Shown here piece after piece: positions 17,641 through 28,590 of a DNA stretch of 64,000 nucleotides (its first letter is position 1; each line of letters opens with the position of its first letter). Position numbers and translations under genes: made by a program. The stretch is from Commensalibacter oyaizuii. Its GTDB lineage: Bacteria; Pseudomonadota; Alphaproteobacteria; Acetobacterales; Acetobacteraceae. The notes below the pieces were generated by a model that did not search any database, was not told the DNA's origin, and saw only the letters and a list, made by a program, of their open reading frames with translations. The stretch covers positions 434,001 to 498,000 of the forward strand of contig NZ_JASBAO010000001.1 of assembly GCF_029953265.1 (NCBI RefSeq), given 5' to 3'.

Positions 17641-19173
17641 CTACACTAAACATAAGGCAGGATTTTCAACAAATCCTTTTAAACTAGCCAAAAATTTAGC
17701 TCCTGTTGCACCATCAATAACACGATGATCGCAAGATAGGGTTGCCGTTACCATATGACGCATAACAATTTCATCATTGATTACCACAGCACGTTTTTCT
17801 GATACACCTAAAGCCAGGATTGCACCTTGTGGGGGATTTACGATAGCCTCGAATTGTTTAATTCCATACATTCCAAGATTAGAGATACAGAAACTCCCGC
17901 CTTGGAACTCGTCCATTGCCAATTTCCCTGTTTTGGCACGTGTTACTAAATCCCGAACAGTCGTCGATATTTCAGATAAAGATTTTTGATCTGCTGCTTT
18001 AACAATAGGGGTAATTAATCCACCAGGAATTGCCACTGCAACAGAAATATCTGCCTGGTTAAATTGAATAATTTGCTTATTTTCTTCATCATATTGCACG
18101 TTGACCTCTGGTACAGCAACTAATGCTCGTGCAACTACTTTTAAAAACATATCATTAATTGATAATTTCACTTCAGGATGTGTGTTATTAATCTCTGCAC
18201 GTAGTTTTTGTAATAATTCAACATTGAAATCAATTGTTAGGTAAAAATGAGGAATTTCAGATTTTGCAGCTTGTAGGCGTTGAGCAATTGTCTGACGCAT
18301 TCCATCCATAGGAATGATAGTTGGTTGTTTTGCATCTTCCAAACCATCATTTTTAGAGATATTATTTGCATCACGATAATATACAGCCTCTACGTCAGCT
18401 TTACAGACGCGCCCACGACTACCTGAAGCCCGACAATCATGTAAATTAATATTCCACTTTTTAGCAACACGTCGAGCCAATGGTGTGGCTAGAACATGAC
18501 TATCATCTTCAATTGATTTAATCTGTTTTACATTAGCTTGAGATTGTATTTCTGGCCATTTTCCCCCATTTGCAATAACCGCAAGTTGAATATCCTTTAA
18601 ACTAATCCGTTTTTGAGGGCCTGTTCCTATAATTTTATCTAAATTCACATTATATTTTTTGGCCAACTTTTGCGCATGAGGTGTTGTAAATAAAGCTTTT
18701 TGTTCCTGATATCCTTGCAGTGACGAAGGTATTGAAATTGTCTGTGTTATAAAGGCTTTGTCTTTGTATGAATTATTAGCAACAGAGACTTGAGGTTGGA
18801 TTGATGTTTTAGATGTGACAGTCTTAGGTAACTCTATTTCATTAGATTTAGGTATTTCTTTATTAGGTTTGTCAAATTGTTGTACATTTAAAGACTGAAT
18901 AAATTGTTCTATTTCTTCATCAGAAATATCTTTATCAGCACAAATTGCAATAATTGAACCAACTTTCAAAGTGGATCCTGATTGTGCTAGAATTTTTCTT
19001 AACACACTATCAAAAGTGGCCTCTAAAGAGTTCGCTATCTTACTCGTTTCAATAACACAAATCTCATCCCCTTTTTTAAATAAATCTCCTTCTTTCACGC
19101 TCCATTTAGTAATTTTTCCCTCTTGCATTGAAAGGCCCCATTTGGGGATTTCTAAGGTCTGAATAGTACTCAT
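17641..19173 (-). CDS. acoC: dihydrolipoamide acetyltransferase (E2), acetoin dehydrogenase type, two E3-binding domains
   Basis: The E2 core transfers acetyl from lipoyl to CoA. The 510-residue protein has one N-terminal lipoyl domain (residues 1-80, lipoyl Lys45 in VIETSKIANS, with Ser in place of the usual Asp, as in acetoin-type E2s), then two peripheral subunit-binding domains: 162-196 (TPHAQKLAKKYNVNL) and 228-263 (TPLARRVAKKWNINL). The catalytic acyltransferase domain starts near 287 and ends with His483-Arg-Val-Ile-Asp487-Gly. A duplicated E3/E1-binding domain is unusual. Gene symbol is by context with acoA and acoB. Confidence 0.9.
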   Translation of the reverse strand: MSTIQTLEIPKWGLSMQEGKITKWSVKEGDLFKKGDEICVIETSKIANSLEATFDSVLRKILAQSGSTLKVGSIIAICADKDISDEEIEQFIQSLNVQQFDKPNKEIPKSNEIELPKTVTSKTSIQPQVSVANNSYKDKAFITQTISIPSSLQGYQEQKALFTTPHAQKLAKKYNVNLDKIIGTGPQKRISLKDIQLAVIANGGKWPEIQSQANVKQIKSIEDDSHVLATPLARRVAKKWNINLHDCRASGSRGRVCKADVEAVYYRDANNISKNDGLEDAKQPTIIPMDGMRQTIAQRLQAAKSEIPHFYLTIDFNVELLQKLRAEINNTHPEVKLSINDMFLKVVARALVAVPEVNVQYDEENKQIIQFNQADISVAVAIPGGLITPIVKAADQKSLSEISTTVRDLVTRAKTGKLAMDEFQGGSFCISNLGMYGIKQFEAIVNPPQGAILALGVSEKRAVVINDEIVMRHMVTATLSCDHRVIDGATGAKFLASLKGFVENPALCLV

Positions 19174-19174
19174 A

Positions 19175-20194
19175 TTAAACCTCCATCAGTTTACGGGCAG
19201 CCTGTTCAATACGATCGACACTAGGTAGCCATGCTTGCTCCAAGACATTAGAAAATGGAACAGGTGTGTGAGGAGGAGTGATTAATTCAATTGGTGCTTT
19301 TAAACTATAAAAAGCTTTTTGTACAATTAAAGCCGCTATATCATGACCAAAACCACAACGTGCCGCAGATTCATCAACAATTATTACCCGACCAGTAGAT
19401 GCAACTGACTCTAAAATACCCTCTTCATCCAATGGGGAAATAGTCCTCGGATCCACAACTTCAACAGATATGCCATCTGCGACAAGATTATCAGCAGCTT
19501 CGTTAGCACGATGCACCATAAACCCCAAAGCAATTATTGTAATGTCTGTTCCTTCTCGCGTATAATTAGCAACACCAAAAGGAATAGTATAAGCATCATC
19601 TGGGACTTCACACTGAGTGTCATAAAGTAATTTGTGCTCGCAAAAAACTACAGGATCATCATCACGAATAGATTGTGTTAATAATCCTTTTGCATCATAA
19701 GCATTTGAAGGAACAACAACCTTTAACCCTGGAACTGAAGCAAAAACATGATATGGGGATTGTGAATGTTGTGCTGCTGCAGAAAACCCCGCACCAATCA
19801 TTCCTCTAACAACCATTGAGGCTTTTGCTTTACCACCAAACATATAGCGAAATTTTGCTGCTTGATTATAAAGCATATCAAAACAAACACCATAAAAGTC
19901 CATAAACATTAAATCTGTTACTGGACGTAATCCAGTTGCCGCAGCCCCTGCTGTCATTCCGATAATAGCAGATTCAGTAATGGGGGTATCAATAACTCTT
20001 TCTGAGCCAAACTCGGTCCATAACCCTTTGGTAACGCCTAAAACGCCTCCAAAACCTTCTAATTTGTTTTCTTCAGTATTTTTTGCACCGTGTCCCCCGC
20101 GTACGTCTTCACCAATTACAACCACAGTAGGATCATGACGCATTTCAAATTCAATAGCTTCTTTAATTGCACTTCTATAGCTTTTTTCTGACAT
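19175..20194 (-). CDS. acoB: acetoin dehydrogenase E1 beta subunit
   Basis: The 339-residue beta subunit of a thiamine-diphosphate E1. It carries the pyridine-binding region MRHDPTVVVIGEDV, RVIDTPITESAIIGMTAGAA and a transketolase C-terminal domain with GRVIIVDESAARCGFGHDI. It works with AcoA to cleave acetoin to acetaldehyde and acetyl-lipoyl. It lies 15 bases after acoA and 1 base before acoC. A pyruvate-dehydrogenase role is possible, but size and operon order fit acetoin better. Confidence 0.92.
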   Translation of the reverse strand: MSEKSYRSAIKEAIEFEMRHDPTVVVIGEDVRGGHGAKNTEENKLEGFGGVLGVTKGLWTEFGSERVIDTPITESAIIGMTAGAAATGLRPVTDLMFMDFYGVCFDMLYNQAAKFRYMFGGKAKASMVVRGMIGAGFSAAAQHSQSPYHVFASVPGLKVVVPSNAYDAKGLLTQSIRDDDPVVFCEHKLLYDTQCEVPDDAYTIPFGVANYTREGTDITIIALGFMVHRANEAADNLVADGISVEVVDPRTISPLDEEGILESVASTGRVIIVDESAARCGFGHDIAALIVQKAFYSLKAPIELITPPHTPVPFSNVLEQAWLPSVDRIEQAARKLMEV

Positions 20195-20209
20195 GTAACT
20201 GATCTCTTC

Positions 20210-21172
20210 TTAATATGAAACATAAACATCAGTAAGTAATTCAGAAATATCTGGAAAACTTGCTGCACGAGCTTTAATTACTGCATTTTCAACAGCCTTT
20301 TTTGATTCTAAATCAATTTTATCAAGTTGATCTTTACCGATTTGTTCTTCTACTTTTTGACGAAAAATTACTAAGGGATCGTAATTTTTCTTAATCTCGG
20401 TAAGTTCTTCTTTCGATAGAACCAGTCCAGGATCTCCTTCAAAATGTCCGTAAAATCTGTTTGCTGTAGCTTCTATAACATACGGACCTTTACCAGTACG
20501 GGCATGTTCAATTGCTTTATGCGCAACCTCATAAACAGCAAAAAAATCTGTCCCATCAACTTTAGTTGATGGCATGCCAAATCCTCCAGCACGTTTTGCT
20601 ATATCTTTGCTTCCCACAGCATAATCACAACCTGTTCCCTCAGCGAAACCATTATTTTCAAATACAAATACAACGGGTAATTTAAGCACAACAGCCATAT
20701 TCATTGCTTCAAAAGTTAATCCTTGGTTTGACCCTCCATCCCCAGTAAAAGAGAGAGCAATACCTCCCGTTTTTAACGTTTTAGCAGATAATGCCGCACC
20801 AATTGCTAAAGGAGGGCCGCCACCAACAATACCATTTGCCCCTAGCATTCCTTTGTTAAGATCAGCAATATGCATGGATCCTCCTTTACCGTGGCATAAG
20901 CCATCATATTTACCGAAAATTTCTGCCATCATTCCATCGATATCACATCCTTTAGCAATACAATGCCCATGTCCTCTATGTGTTGATGTAATATAATCTT
21001 TATCAGTTAAATTTTCGCAAACACCTACTGCAATTGCCTCTTCTCCGCTATACAAATGGATAAAACCAGCAATATCACCTGTAGTATTTTCCTCATGAAG
21101 CCTATCTTCGAATTCACGAATGTCTCGCATTTTTTTATAAGCTTTGAGGATTTGTTGTTCTGTTAATTGCAT
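20210..21172 (-). CDS. acoA: acetoin dehydrogenase E1 alpha subunit (TPP-dependent)
   Basis: The 320-residue alpha subunit holds the thiamine-diphosphate motif GDGGSNQG (144-151) ending in Asn173-Asn174, plus the HLYSGEEAIAVGVCENL and THRGHGHCIAKG blocks typical of AcoA-type E1 alpha. First gene of acoA-acoB-acoC-lpd; an aaaggat ribosome site precedes the ATG. No AcoR activator or AcoX is nearby, so regulation is not visible in the window. The operon would let the cell grow on acetoin made by gut partners or by itself. Confidence 0.92.
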   Translation of the reverse strand: MQLTEQQILKAYKKMRDIREFEDRLHEENTTGDIAGFIHLYSGEEAIAVGVCENLTDKDYITSTHRGHGHCIAKGCDIDGMMAEIFGKYDGLCHGKGGSMHIADLNKGMLGANGIVGGGPPLAIGAALSAKTLKTGGIALSFTGDGGSNQGLTFEAMNMAVVLKLPVVFVFENNGFAEGTGCDYAVGSKDIAKRAGGFGMPSTKVDGTDFFAVYEVAHKAIEHARTGKGPYVIEATANRFYGHFEGDPGLVLSKEELTEIKKNYDPLVIFRQKVEEQIGKDQLDKIDLESKKAVENAVIKARAASFPDISELLTDVYVSY

Positions 21173-21299
21173 GATGATTATCCTTTTGTATTAGACATAT
21201 AAAGGTAATATTAACGATGTATTTAATACTTTAATAACGTATACACATTTCAAATATTATAAAAATCACAATAACTTGTAAGACATCAACCTACTTCGC

Positions 21300-22085
21300 T
21301 TAATTTGAAAGCTTTACCTAAAAAACTAGATTGAATTTTATCAAGGTAGAGCTTTCTTTGTTTATATTGTTGCTGTTATGCTTTGGTGATTTAGCAAACA
21401 AAGGGGTATTTAAAGCGAATAAGTTTTGAATGGGCTTGATTTGTTCGTTGATCGCCTACTTTCCTTTAAATCTAGAGGGTGTGGTCTTATATCCTTTGAA
21501 TGCTTTCTTCGTAGTATAAAAAAGACTGGGAACGGCTTTTTTTAATATAACTTTCTTAAATTTGAAATGATTACCTTCTATATTCTATACTTCGTTGTAA
21601 AAGCTTTCCTGTCATAAGTTGGTATAAGTTGGAAAAAATAATACTTTTATTTTCATTTTTTATATGACCTTTAAAAAAAAGAGGTCTTTCCAGCGTTGAT
21701 ATTAGATGGATATAAGAAGCTTGTTATTTTTAAAGGATTTACTAGATAAATGTTAAGCTACCCTAATATCCCGTCTTGTAGTGAGTAAGAAACCAACAAA
21801 AGGGTCATCTCAATTAATCGCTTTATATAAATATTTCCATTTATTGTTAATCTTGATGCAGACTTTATTAATTCTACTACAGTGAGGTTTCCTAAACCTA
21901 GGCAACTTTTGCTCTAATAAGGGCATATAATGTAATACCTATTTTTTTAAGGTTCCATAATCGATCCCCAAATTACGTTTTAGGAATAATTCTTCTATAT
22001 CTCTATAATTTAAATAATAACGTGAATATAGGTTAACAGTTTGAAGGATCAACATGGCATTAAATTGATGATTTTGGAATCAGTT
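21300..22085 (-). pseudogene. relic of an IS6-family transposase
   Basis: Minus-strand translation gives YSRYYLNYRDIEELFLKRNL, GIDYGTLKK, PRFRKPHCSRINKVCIKINN, KWKYLYKAIN, FVGFLLTTRRDIRVA and, further on, a FKFKKVILKKAVPSLFYTT-like end. These follow in order the IS6/IS26 blocks 'RWYLRY.LSYRDLEE.M.ERGL.VDHST', 'SW..DETY.KVKG.W.YLYRAVD..G.TVDF.L...RD'. The catalytic Asp after 'R-' is replaced (INKVCIKI), and there are several stops and frameshifts. It stands just upstream of the acetoin operon. Confidence 0.72.
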
Positions 22086-22964
22086 TCTTTTGCATTTCAA
22101 CAAGCATATTTCGTCGCTAAATAAAAACATTTTATTCAGATTTATAACTGATTAAAATTAAATACACTCAGTTTGCAAAAGGTCCAGATGATCAATTGTT
22201 TTCTGAAGAAGACATTTCAAAACAAAAAGAAGAGCAGCTAAAAGCTTTGAAAAGAGCATTGAACAGTGAAGCTGAAGATTTAGTTACATCATAAAATGTG
22301 AGTTTTAGACTGTGGCTAAAAACAATTGAAAAAATTGAGGCAACCATAATTAATAATATAAATAATCCCTTTATAAAAAATGACAAAATCTAAAATCCTA
22401 TGAATAATAAATCAAGGGCTTAAACTATTTCATTATGCTGTTCTTCTAAAGAACTTATATGAAATTTTAATAATCTCAAAGGTATAGTAGCAGCTGATTA
22501 TGTAAGCACAGTATAAGGTATATCTTCTATATAAAGAATGGGTTCAATTCTTTAATAATTTTACTTTTCTTATGAGTATAATGAATAAGTGGTACAAATG
22601 TTCTAGTTGCTTAATCTTTTGATTAATCTGATTGGACATCTGATATACCCCAGATTTTATGCCTTGTTAGGCATAAGGTAAACACCAAATTAGACCGTAA
22701 AATTGCCTATATTCTACTAATAGGATATTTTTGTTAGTTACAGTTTTATTCTATAGAAATTAATTGCTTTTTTGTTTTCTGCTAAGCGTAAACTTTGTTT
22801 ACAGGCTTGGGATACATTTCTACAGTATACTTTTGCCTTAAGAGTTAAATATTTTGGTAGAGTAACATTGTGGCTTTACGTAACATTATATACCTTTATA
22901 ATATATTATCACAGTAAATCAATGAATTGGTTACTCTATATTTCCCTATTTTATGGAGGAATGG
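22086..22964. other. decayed A/T-rich stretch, no intact gene
   Basis: A plus-strand frame near 22155-22290 reads KIKYTQFAKGPDDQLFSEED and on to an Ala/Glu-rich helix before a stop; it looks like a fragment of a larger gene that I cannot identify. The rest shows no recognisable gene. A hydrophobic 70-codon TTG frame at 22772-22984 lacks a ribosome site and is not listed. Confidence 0.4.
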
Positions 22965-23579
22965 TTATTGCGCTTTTTTATTGATAAGTTCATCCATAGA
23001 TATTAGCACCTTATGAAGATCTGCAATATTAAAATTGATTGTAACTGTCGTCTTATTTACCCGATGAACAACCAGATGTGCCATTTTGTTAGTTTCTAAA
23101 GACTTTTGCAATGAGCTATCAATATTTGCAGAAGCAAGACATCCGTTTGTTGTGCATGTTATCCATGGTAAGTTTTTTTGAATCCCGTGATCTATGGATA
23201 TGGTCATGGGTTGTTGTAGTGAAAAACCCAAAGGCGTAATAATTGTTAATCTAAAGGGATTAATTTTTGTCGGATTTTGATTGTCTCGTACTTTTTCTAA
23301 TAATAAAGAAGCAACGGGGGTTTGTTTGTCATCTTTTCCTTTGACCATCAGACTTTGTTGAGCAATACATCCTTGGGAATTATTTTTTTGTTTATTCATT
23401 TCATTAGGGTTGGGGTAAGCACAATGAACTTGCCAGGAACCAACTTGTCGATTTACCGTGATAGGAGATGATGCTGCACTATTGTTAGGTGTATTATTTG
23501 ATTTTTCCTGAGCAAAAGCTTGATTGTTGTTAGGGGCAAAGAGACAAATAAAAACGCTGGATAATAGTATTTTTTTCAT
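22965..23579 (-). CDS. IalB-family (invasion-associated locus B) secreted protein
   Basis: A 204-residue protein with a signal peptide (residues 1-23, ending AFA). The mature part has the IalB layout: GSWQVHCAYPNPNE, paired cysteines at GCIAQQ and TCTTNGCLA, the strand TPLGFSLQQPMTISIDHG and a hydrophobic C-terminal strand set. Family members are periplasmic or outer-membrane associated and are common in alphaproteobacteria; Bartonella IalB is linked to erythrocyte invasion, but most relatives are uncharacterised. It is intact, although it lies inside a run of decayed genes. Confidence 0.85.
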   Translation of the reverse strand: MKKILLSSVFICLFAPNNNQAFAQEKSNNTPNNSAASSPITVNRQVGSWQVHCAYPNPNEMNKQKNNSQGCIAQQSLMVKGKDDKQTPVASLLLEKVRDNQNPTKINPFRLTIITPLGFSLQQPMTISIDHGIQKNLPWITCTTNGCLASANIDSSLQKSLETNKMAHLVVHRVNKTTVTINFNIADLHKVLISMDELINKKAQ

Positions 23580-23786
23580 AAAAATCTCCTGTTTGGTTCG
23601 TTTTATAAATTGAAGTAAAACTACCTATATCGTAATTAATAGATTATTAATATAAAAATAATCAATTTTAAAAAGGTGTCTTTGTTGCAATAATTACTCA
23701 CAATTATTAAATCGGTATTTCCCAGGTTTTTTGTGTCTAAGAATTTGCATTATTACACATCTTTTTGTGTTTCATTTGCTTACAAA

Positions 23787-26700
23787 CGTATGAAAAAAAT
23801 AGTAATATCGGGGTTATTCTTTGCACGAAATTTGATTTTAACTGTACTAGTAGTGGCGATGCCTAGGCCATCAGCAATATTGTGGTGGATACAGTGTGCC
23901 TCTTGTCAATCAACGTCCAACGATTGACGTGACGCATAATAGAGTTGATCAGGTAAATATTGCTCATTCAAATGGGGCAGGTTTACCTCATAATAGGTTC
24001 GATCAGTATAATGTTAATGAATAAGGTCAGATATTAAATAACTTTCCTACGATTACTAATACAAAATTAGCAAGACAAATCTACAGGAGATTCTAATTTA
24101 AAAGATGGATCAGCTGCACATACGATTATTAATGAGGTTACAGAATACTCTCCAACGAAATTATTACGTTATACTGAGATTGGTAAGTAAACAAGCAGTA
24201 ATTATTGTTGTGATCCCCAATGGGGTCACTTGTGCTGCATGTAGATTTATTAATACCAGCAGAGCCTCTTTAGCAACGGGTAGGACTAACTTAGACGTTA
24301 ATGGTAATTTGCAATCTATTACTGTTAGTGGTGGAGAAATTGGTTTTGAGGGTGCAGGGGGGGGATTTTGCAGAAGTTTCAGTTTTAGATATTATTAGCC
24401 GTAAAGTTCGTGTTGATGCACCTGTTAATGGTCAAAATATTCGTATAATTGCGGGTCGTAATACGTACCATTATGCTGATGGTGCGGCTATGCTACTTGC
24501 TTCAGACGGTTCTCAAACACCTGAATTTGCGATTGAAACCTCTGCTTTTTGGGGGGGGATGACGGGTAACCATATTCAAATGCTTGTAAATGAAAAGGGG
24601 GCTGGGGTTCGTGTTGATAGACGCATGGCCTCTACGGCTGGGAATATGCAATTAACCGCAGATGGTAAATTAGTGGTTGCTGGGGAATTATCAGCACAAA
24701 ATAATTTGGATGCCCATGTTGATGTTATCGAAAATATGGGAACAATTGGTGCGAATAATAGGTTATTTTTACAGCGACATTCTCTAACCAATAGGGGTAG
24801 TATTATCGCTAAAGGACAGTAAAATAGCAATATTGTTATGAAATGATACCATTGATAACGCAGGTGCTATTGAGGGACAATCAGGATTGCAATTTAATGC
24901 TCGCCAAATCAATAATCATCAATCGGCAAGGGTTCATGCGCAAAAAGATATTTCACTGACAAGTCAAAACTTGGTGAATAACGGATAGATTGGATCAGAA
25001 CAATTTGGGAACATTAATCTTATTACACAAAATTATTTACAAAATAGTAATGGCAAGATTTCTTCGGGTGCTGGTAATGTTTTTCTTCAATCTAACAAAT
25101 TAACAAATAACTCAGGGAATATTTTTTCTGGAACAGAGAATAATTCTGGATATTTAACGCTCACGAGTGGGGATGTTGAGAATAGTAATGGTACGATTCA
25201 ATTCACCAATGGTTTTATCAATGTAACAATAGGCAATTATACGGATACACATAAAGGGGTTATTTATGCGGGTAAAGATCTAACCCTGAATGCTTCTGGG
25301 GATGTATCGATCGCCAATGCCATCCAAAGTCAGGGGCAGTTTACCTTACAAGCTAATAATTTAATCATTGCCAACAAAGATGCATCTATCAGTAGTCTAA
25401 ATGGAAATGGATCCCTTACCATTGCAAAAGCGCTAGTCAATAATGGGAGTATTTACGCATCCCTTGGTAGATTACAAGTAGGTGCTGCCTCTTTAGAGAA
25501 TTCAGAATCTTTATATGGTCAAGATTTTGTTTATCTAAATATTGGACAATCTTTAAAAAATATAGGTATTTTTTCGAATAATCAACTGATTGGTGGTATG
25601 ATCCAATCAGACAGAGATATTCGTTTAACTGCCGTTTCTTTTGAAAATACTGGATTTATCCAAAGTTTACAGCGAATAAATCTGCAAGTTTCTGGAGATA
25701 TACTCAATCAATCTTTAGGCGAATATTCTGGTGTTCTCCAATCGGTAATGGTCAAGATATTCAAATCACAGCACAAAATTTACAAAATAATAATAGACAG
25801 ATTTTAAGTAATGCAGATTTAAATCTGACGGTTCAAAATGCGATTATCAATTATGGTTACCTACAGGCCAATAAAGCAATCCATTTAACCACACCTAATT
25901 TAAATAATAATGGGGGTAGTATTTTGGCTTTGGGTGGTAATCTTAATATTGGGTTATTACAACCTACTGCTATTGATAATATAAATGGTAAGATCCAAGC
26001 CAATGGCAATATTATCCTTAATGGGTCTTCTTATCAAAGTTCAGACCAGTCTTATTTAATAGCGCAACAACAATTACAAGCTAATTTTTCTGATGATGTT
26101 ACGAATAATGATCAGATTGTTGGAGGGTCTAATTTAACGTTTACAGCGAATTCATTACTTAATGGCACTCAAGGATTAATGTATAGTGGGCAAGGTAATA
26201 TTAATTTAGCTGTCACAGGTCAGAATGGTCTTAGTAATTGTGGGAATATTCAAGCAACTGGGGATAATAGTCAGTTATCAATCAATAGTTCTGTTCTTAA
26301 TAATCAAGGGATTATTCTGTCCAAGAATAGTATTGTAATCAATGCTAATCAACAATTAAATAATCAACGTAATCAAGATATATTTGGCAAAGTTATTACG
26401 CAAGGTCGGGATTTAATTATCGATGCGCCGACTATTAATAATGACGGATTAATGATTAGTCCCGCCGATTTAGTAATAACGGCTCAAACCGTAGCCAATA
26501 CGGGATATGTTTCAGCAGATCAGCAATTAAAGGTTACTGCTGAGAATTCTATTGTGAATAACACTGCTGGTTCTGAGTTGATTTTTAATAACCAATCACT
26601 TGTCTCTGGCTCATTCATTGGTGGAAACCTACGACTATCAGCGCAAACCATCCAAAGTCAAAATGGTTGGATGCAAGGGAATAAAGCCATAAATTTGACG

Positions 26701-28556
26701 GCAAATAGGATTACGAATACTCAAAAAGGAGTCATTTTAAGCACGAATGGGGATGTTACTTTACAAGGGATAGGCTCAACAGAGGGGAATATCCTTCCTG
26801 TTGCTTCTGTAATGAATAATGATAGCAATATTCAGGCCTATAATCGTCTTTGGGTAGCCACACAAAATCTGGACAATACGAATGGCATTTTATCCAGTGA
26901 CAGTGGGAATATTCGTTTAGATTATGGGTCTTCGGGTATCGCGTTACAAACATTTAAGAATACAGGGGGGCATCTAAATCTATAAAATGGTTAGATAGTT
27001 AAGGTAATTCACAAGAGGTAATGACGAAGGTGGAAAACTTAATGTGATAGCGATGGTGGATTCTGGTGTATTAGAGACGTATGATAAGACCTATACACAG
27101 CAGGTTCCTATTTCTACAGATCATACCACGGGGCAACCCAATATGTGGGATACACAAGGATAAACCTTGACCATGAACCTCATCTATTACAAAATCAAAA
27201 TCGTTAGACCGATTGGCAAAGATAATCCCTCTACTTATGAAACAATTTTTGAGGGGTATGGCACAATGGATACTAATGCCCGTGATCCTGCTTATATAGA
27301 AGATTGTTTATCTTCTTCAGTTTTATATTAATATCCTACCTTATTGGGTAAAAAGTGGGTCTTTCAAATCAGTCAGCCTTTTTTTGAAGTAACCAAAGTC
27401 ATAGATGCTCCTACAAACTAACCCCTGAAATATGATAACCAAACGGATTTGAATAAGCTGGGGTTGAGTATCATTAAAGATGCGATTATTGGTGGTATGG
27501 TGGTTTTGGTTGGCATGTTAACAGGGGATCATCAGTGCTGCGGACGGTAATGAAAACCAAATCACGACGTGCGGCTTGGTTGCGAATTCTTTGTATAATA
27601 AAGATCAATAGAGCGGCCTAATTGCCAATGCCAGTATGGCTTTTAGAACGGCGTATAATTTTTCTGAAACGCCAGCCAAAGGATCAGACCAAACAATTTT
27701 GGCACTAGGTTTAGTGTTAAGTTCAGCAGGCATTCCTGCGTTAAGCTCTAGTTCAGTTTCTCATGATAAGACCTCAACCACAGTCTCAACCATTGGGGGG
27801 AATATCACGATTAATACGGGATCAACCACAGACACATTGTCACGTGATCCAGACAAAGCTAATGGGCATCTTGATTCAACCCTTGACGCTGGACAAATCA
27901 ACAGTGACCTCAGCACTTAAAAAACTGTCAGCGGATTGATGACGCAATATGGGAACATGGCCATTTAGGAAACTGGGCAAAGTGATCATTTTAACCTGGC
28001 AGTATTGGCAAGATTGGACTGGATATGGCGATTGGTGCGGGTTCTGCGGCATTAGATGGGGGCAATATTGGCTTGACCGTTGCAGGGTACCACCACTGGG
28101 GACGCCATGAACAGCGTTGCCAATGATTTCGCCCAATCCGCTGCGGATAGTTTGTTCCCTTAGGATCTAAATTTGGGGCAGCAGCATAAGGATGCTGTTG
28201 AATTGAAATCAGAAACTAAAACAGATGCTCAGAATTATAATTTGAATAACAAGAAAAATGAGGAAGATTATATTAACAACCATCTTATACCCGTTCAAGA
28301 TTCGACCTCTGACGGGAATAAGATTGTAAATAGTATTGTGCAGGGCTTACTAACAGGCGGCGCAGGTGCTGTTGCAGGTGCGATTACATCTAATAGTGGG
28401 AATATGACTGTTGATATAGTGAACTCTACGACCAGCGCGACGGCACGATCTCGTCCTAAAGTGGATGATCCTGATGTTGCTGCTGCAGAAGCATCGCAAA
28501 AACCAATAAGAGGGCAAAACCTAGTAAATAATATCAATAATATACTACAGCAATAA
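23787..28556 (+). pseudogene. ruined TpsA-type haemagglutinin/CdiA-like exoprotein gene
   Basis: Pieces of a two-partner-secretion exoprotein run through three frames for about 4.8 kb. The N-terminal TPS domain is recognisable: LPHNRFDQYNV, KDGSAAHTIINEVTEYSP and IPNGVTCAACRFINTSRASL (24000-24280). Then follow many Asn/Gly-rich filament repeats such as NNQGIILSKNSIVINAN, the longest open pieces being 24301-24822, 25598-25807 and 25924-26985. A C-terminal piece at 28173-28556 looks like the pre-toxin end of such proteins. Breaks include an eight-G run at 24357-24364 that shifts frame, a TAG at 24986-24988 where CAG would fit, and several more after 27000. No TpsB transporter is in the window. 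Confidence 0.88.
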
Positions 28557-28590
28557 ACGATTGATAAGTTAAAGCCATCATCAACTGGTG

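Noticed and set aside
22772-22984. 70-codon hydrophobic open frame on the + strand
   Set aside because: TTG start, no ribosome site, no family resemblance, in a decayed region and overlapping the 3' end of the IalB-family gene.
24357-24364. Eight-G run as a phase-variation switch of the TpsA gene
   Set aside because: Other stops and frameshifts downstream would keep the gene off in any phase, so switching has no present effect.
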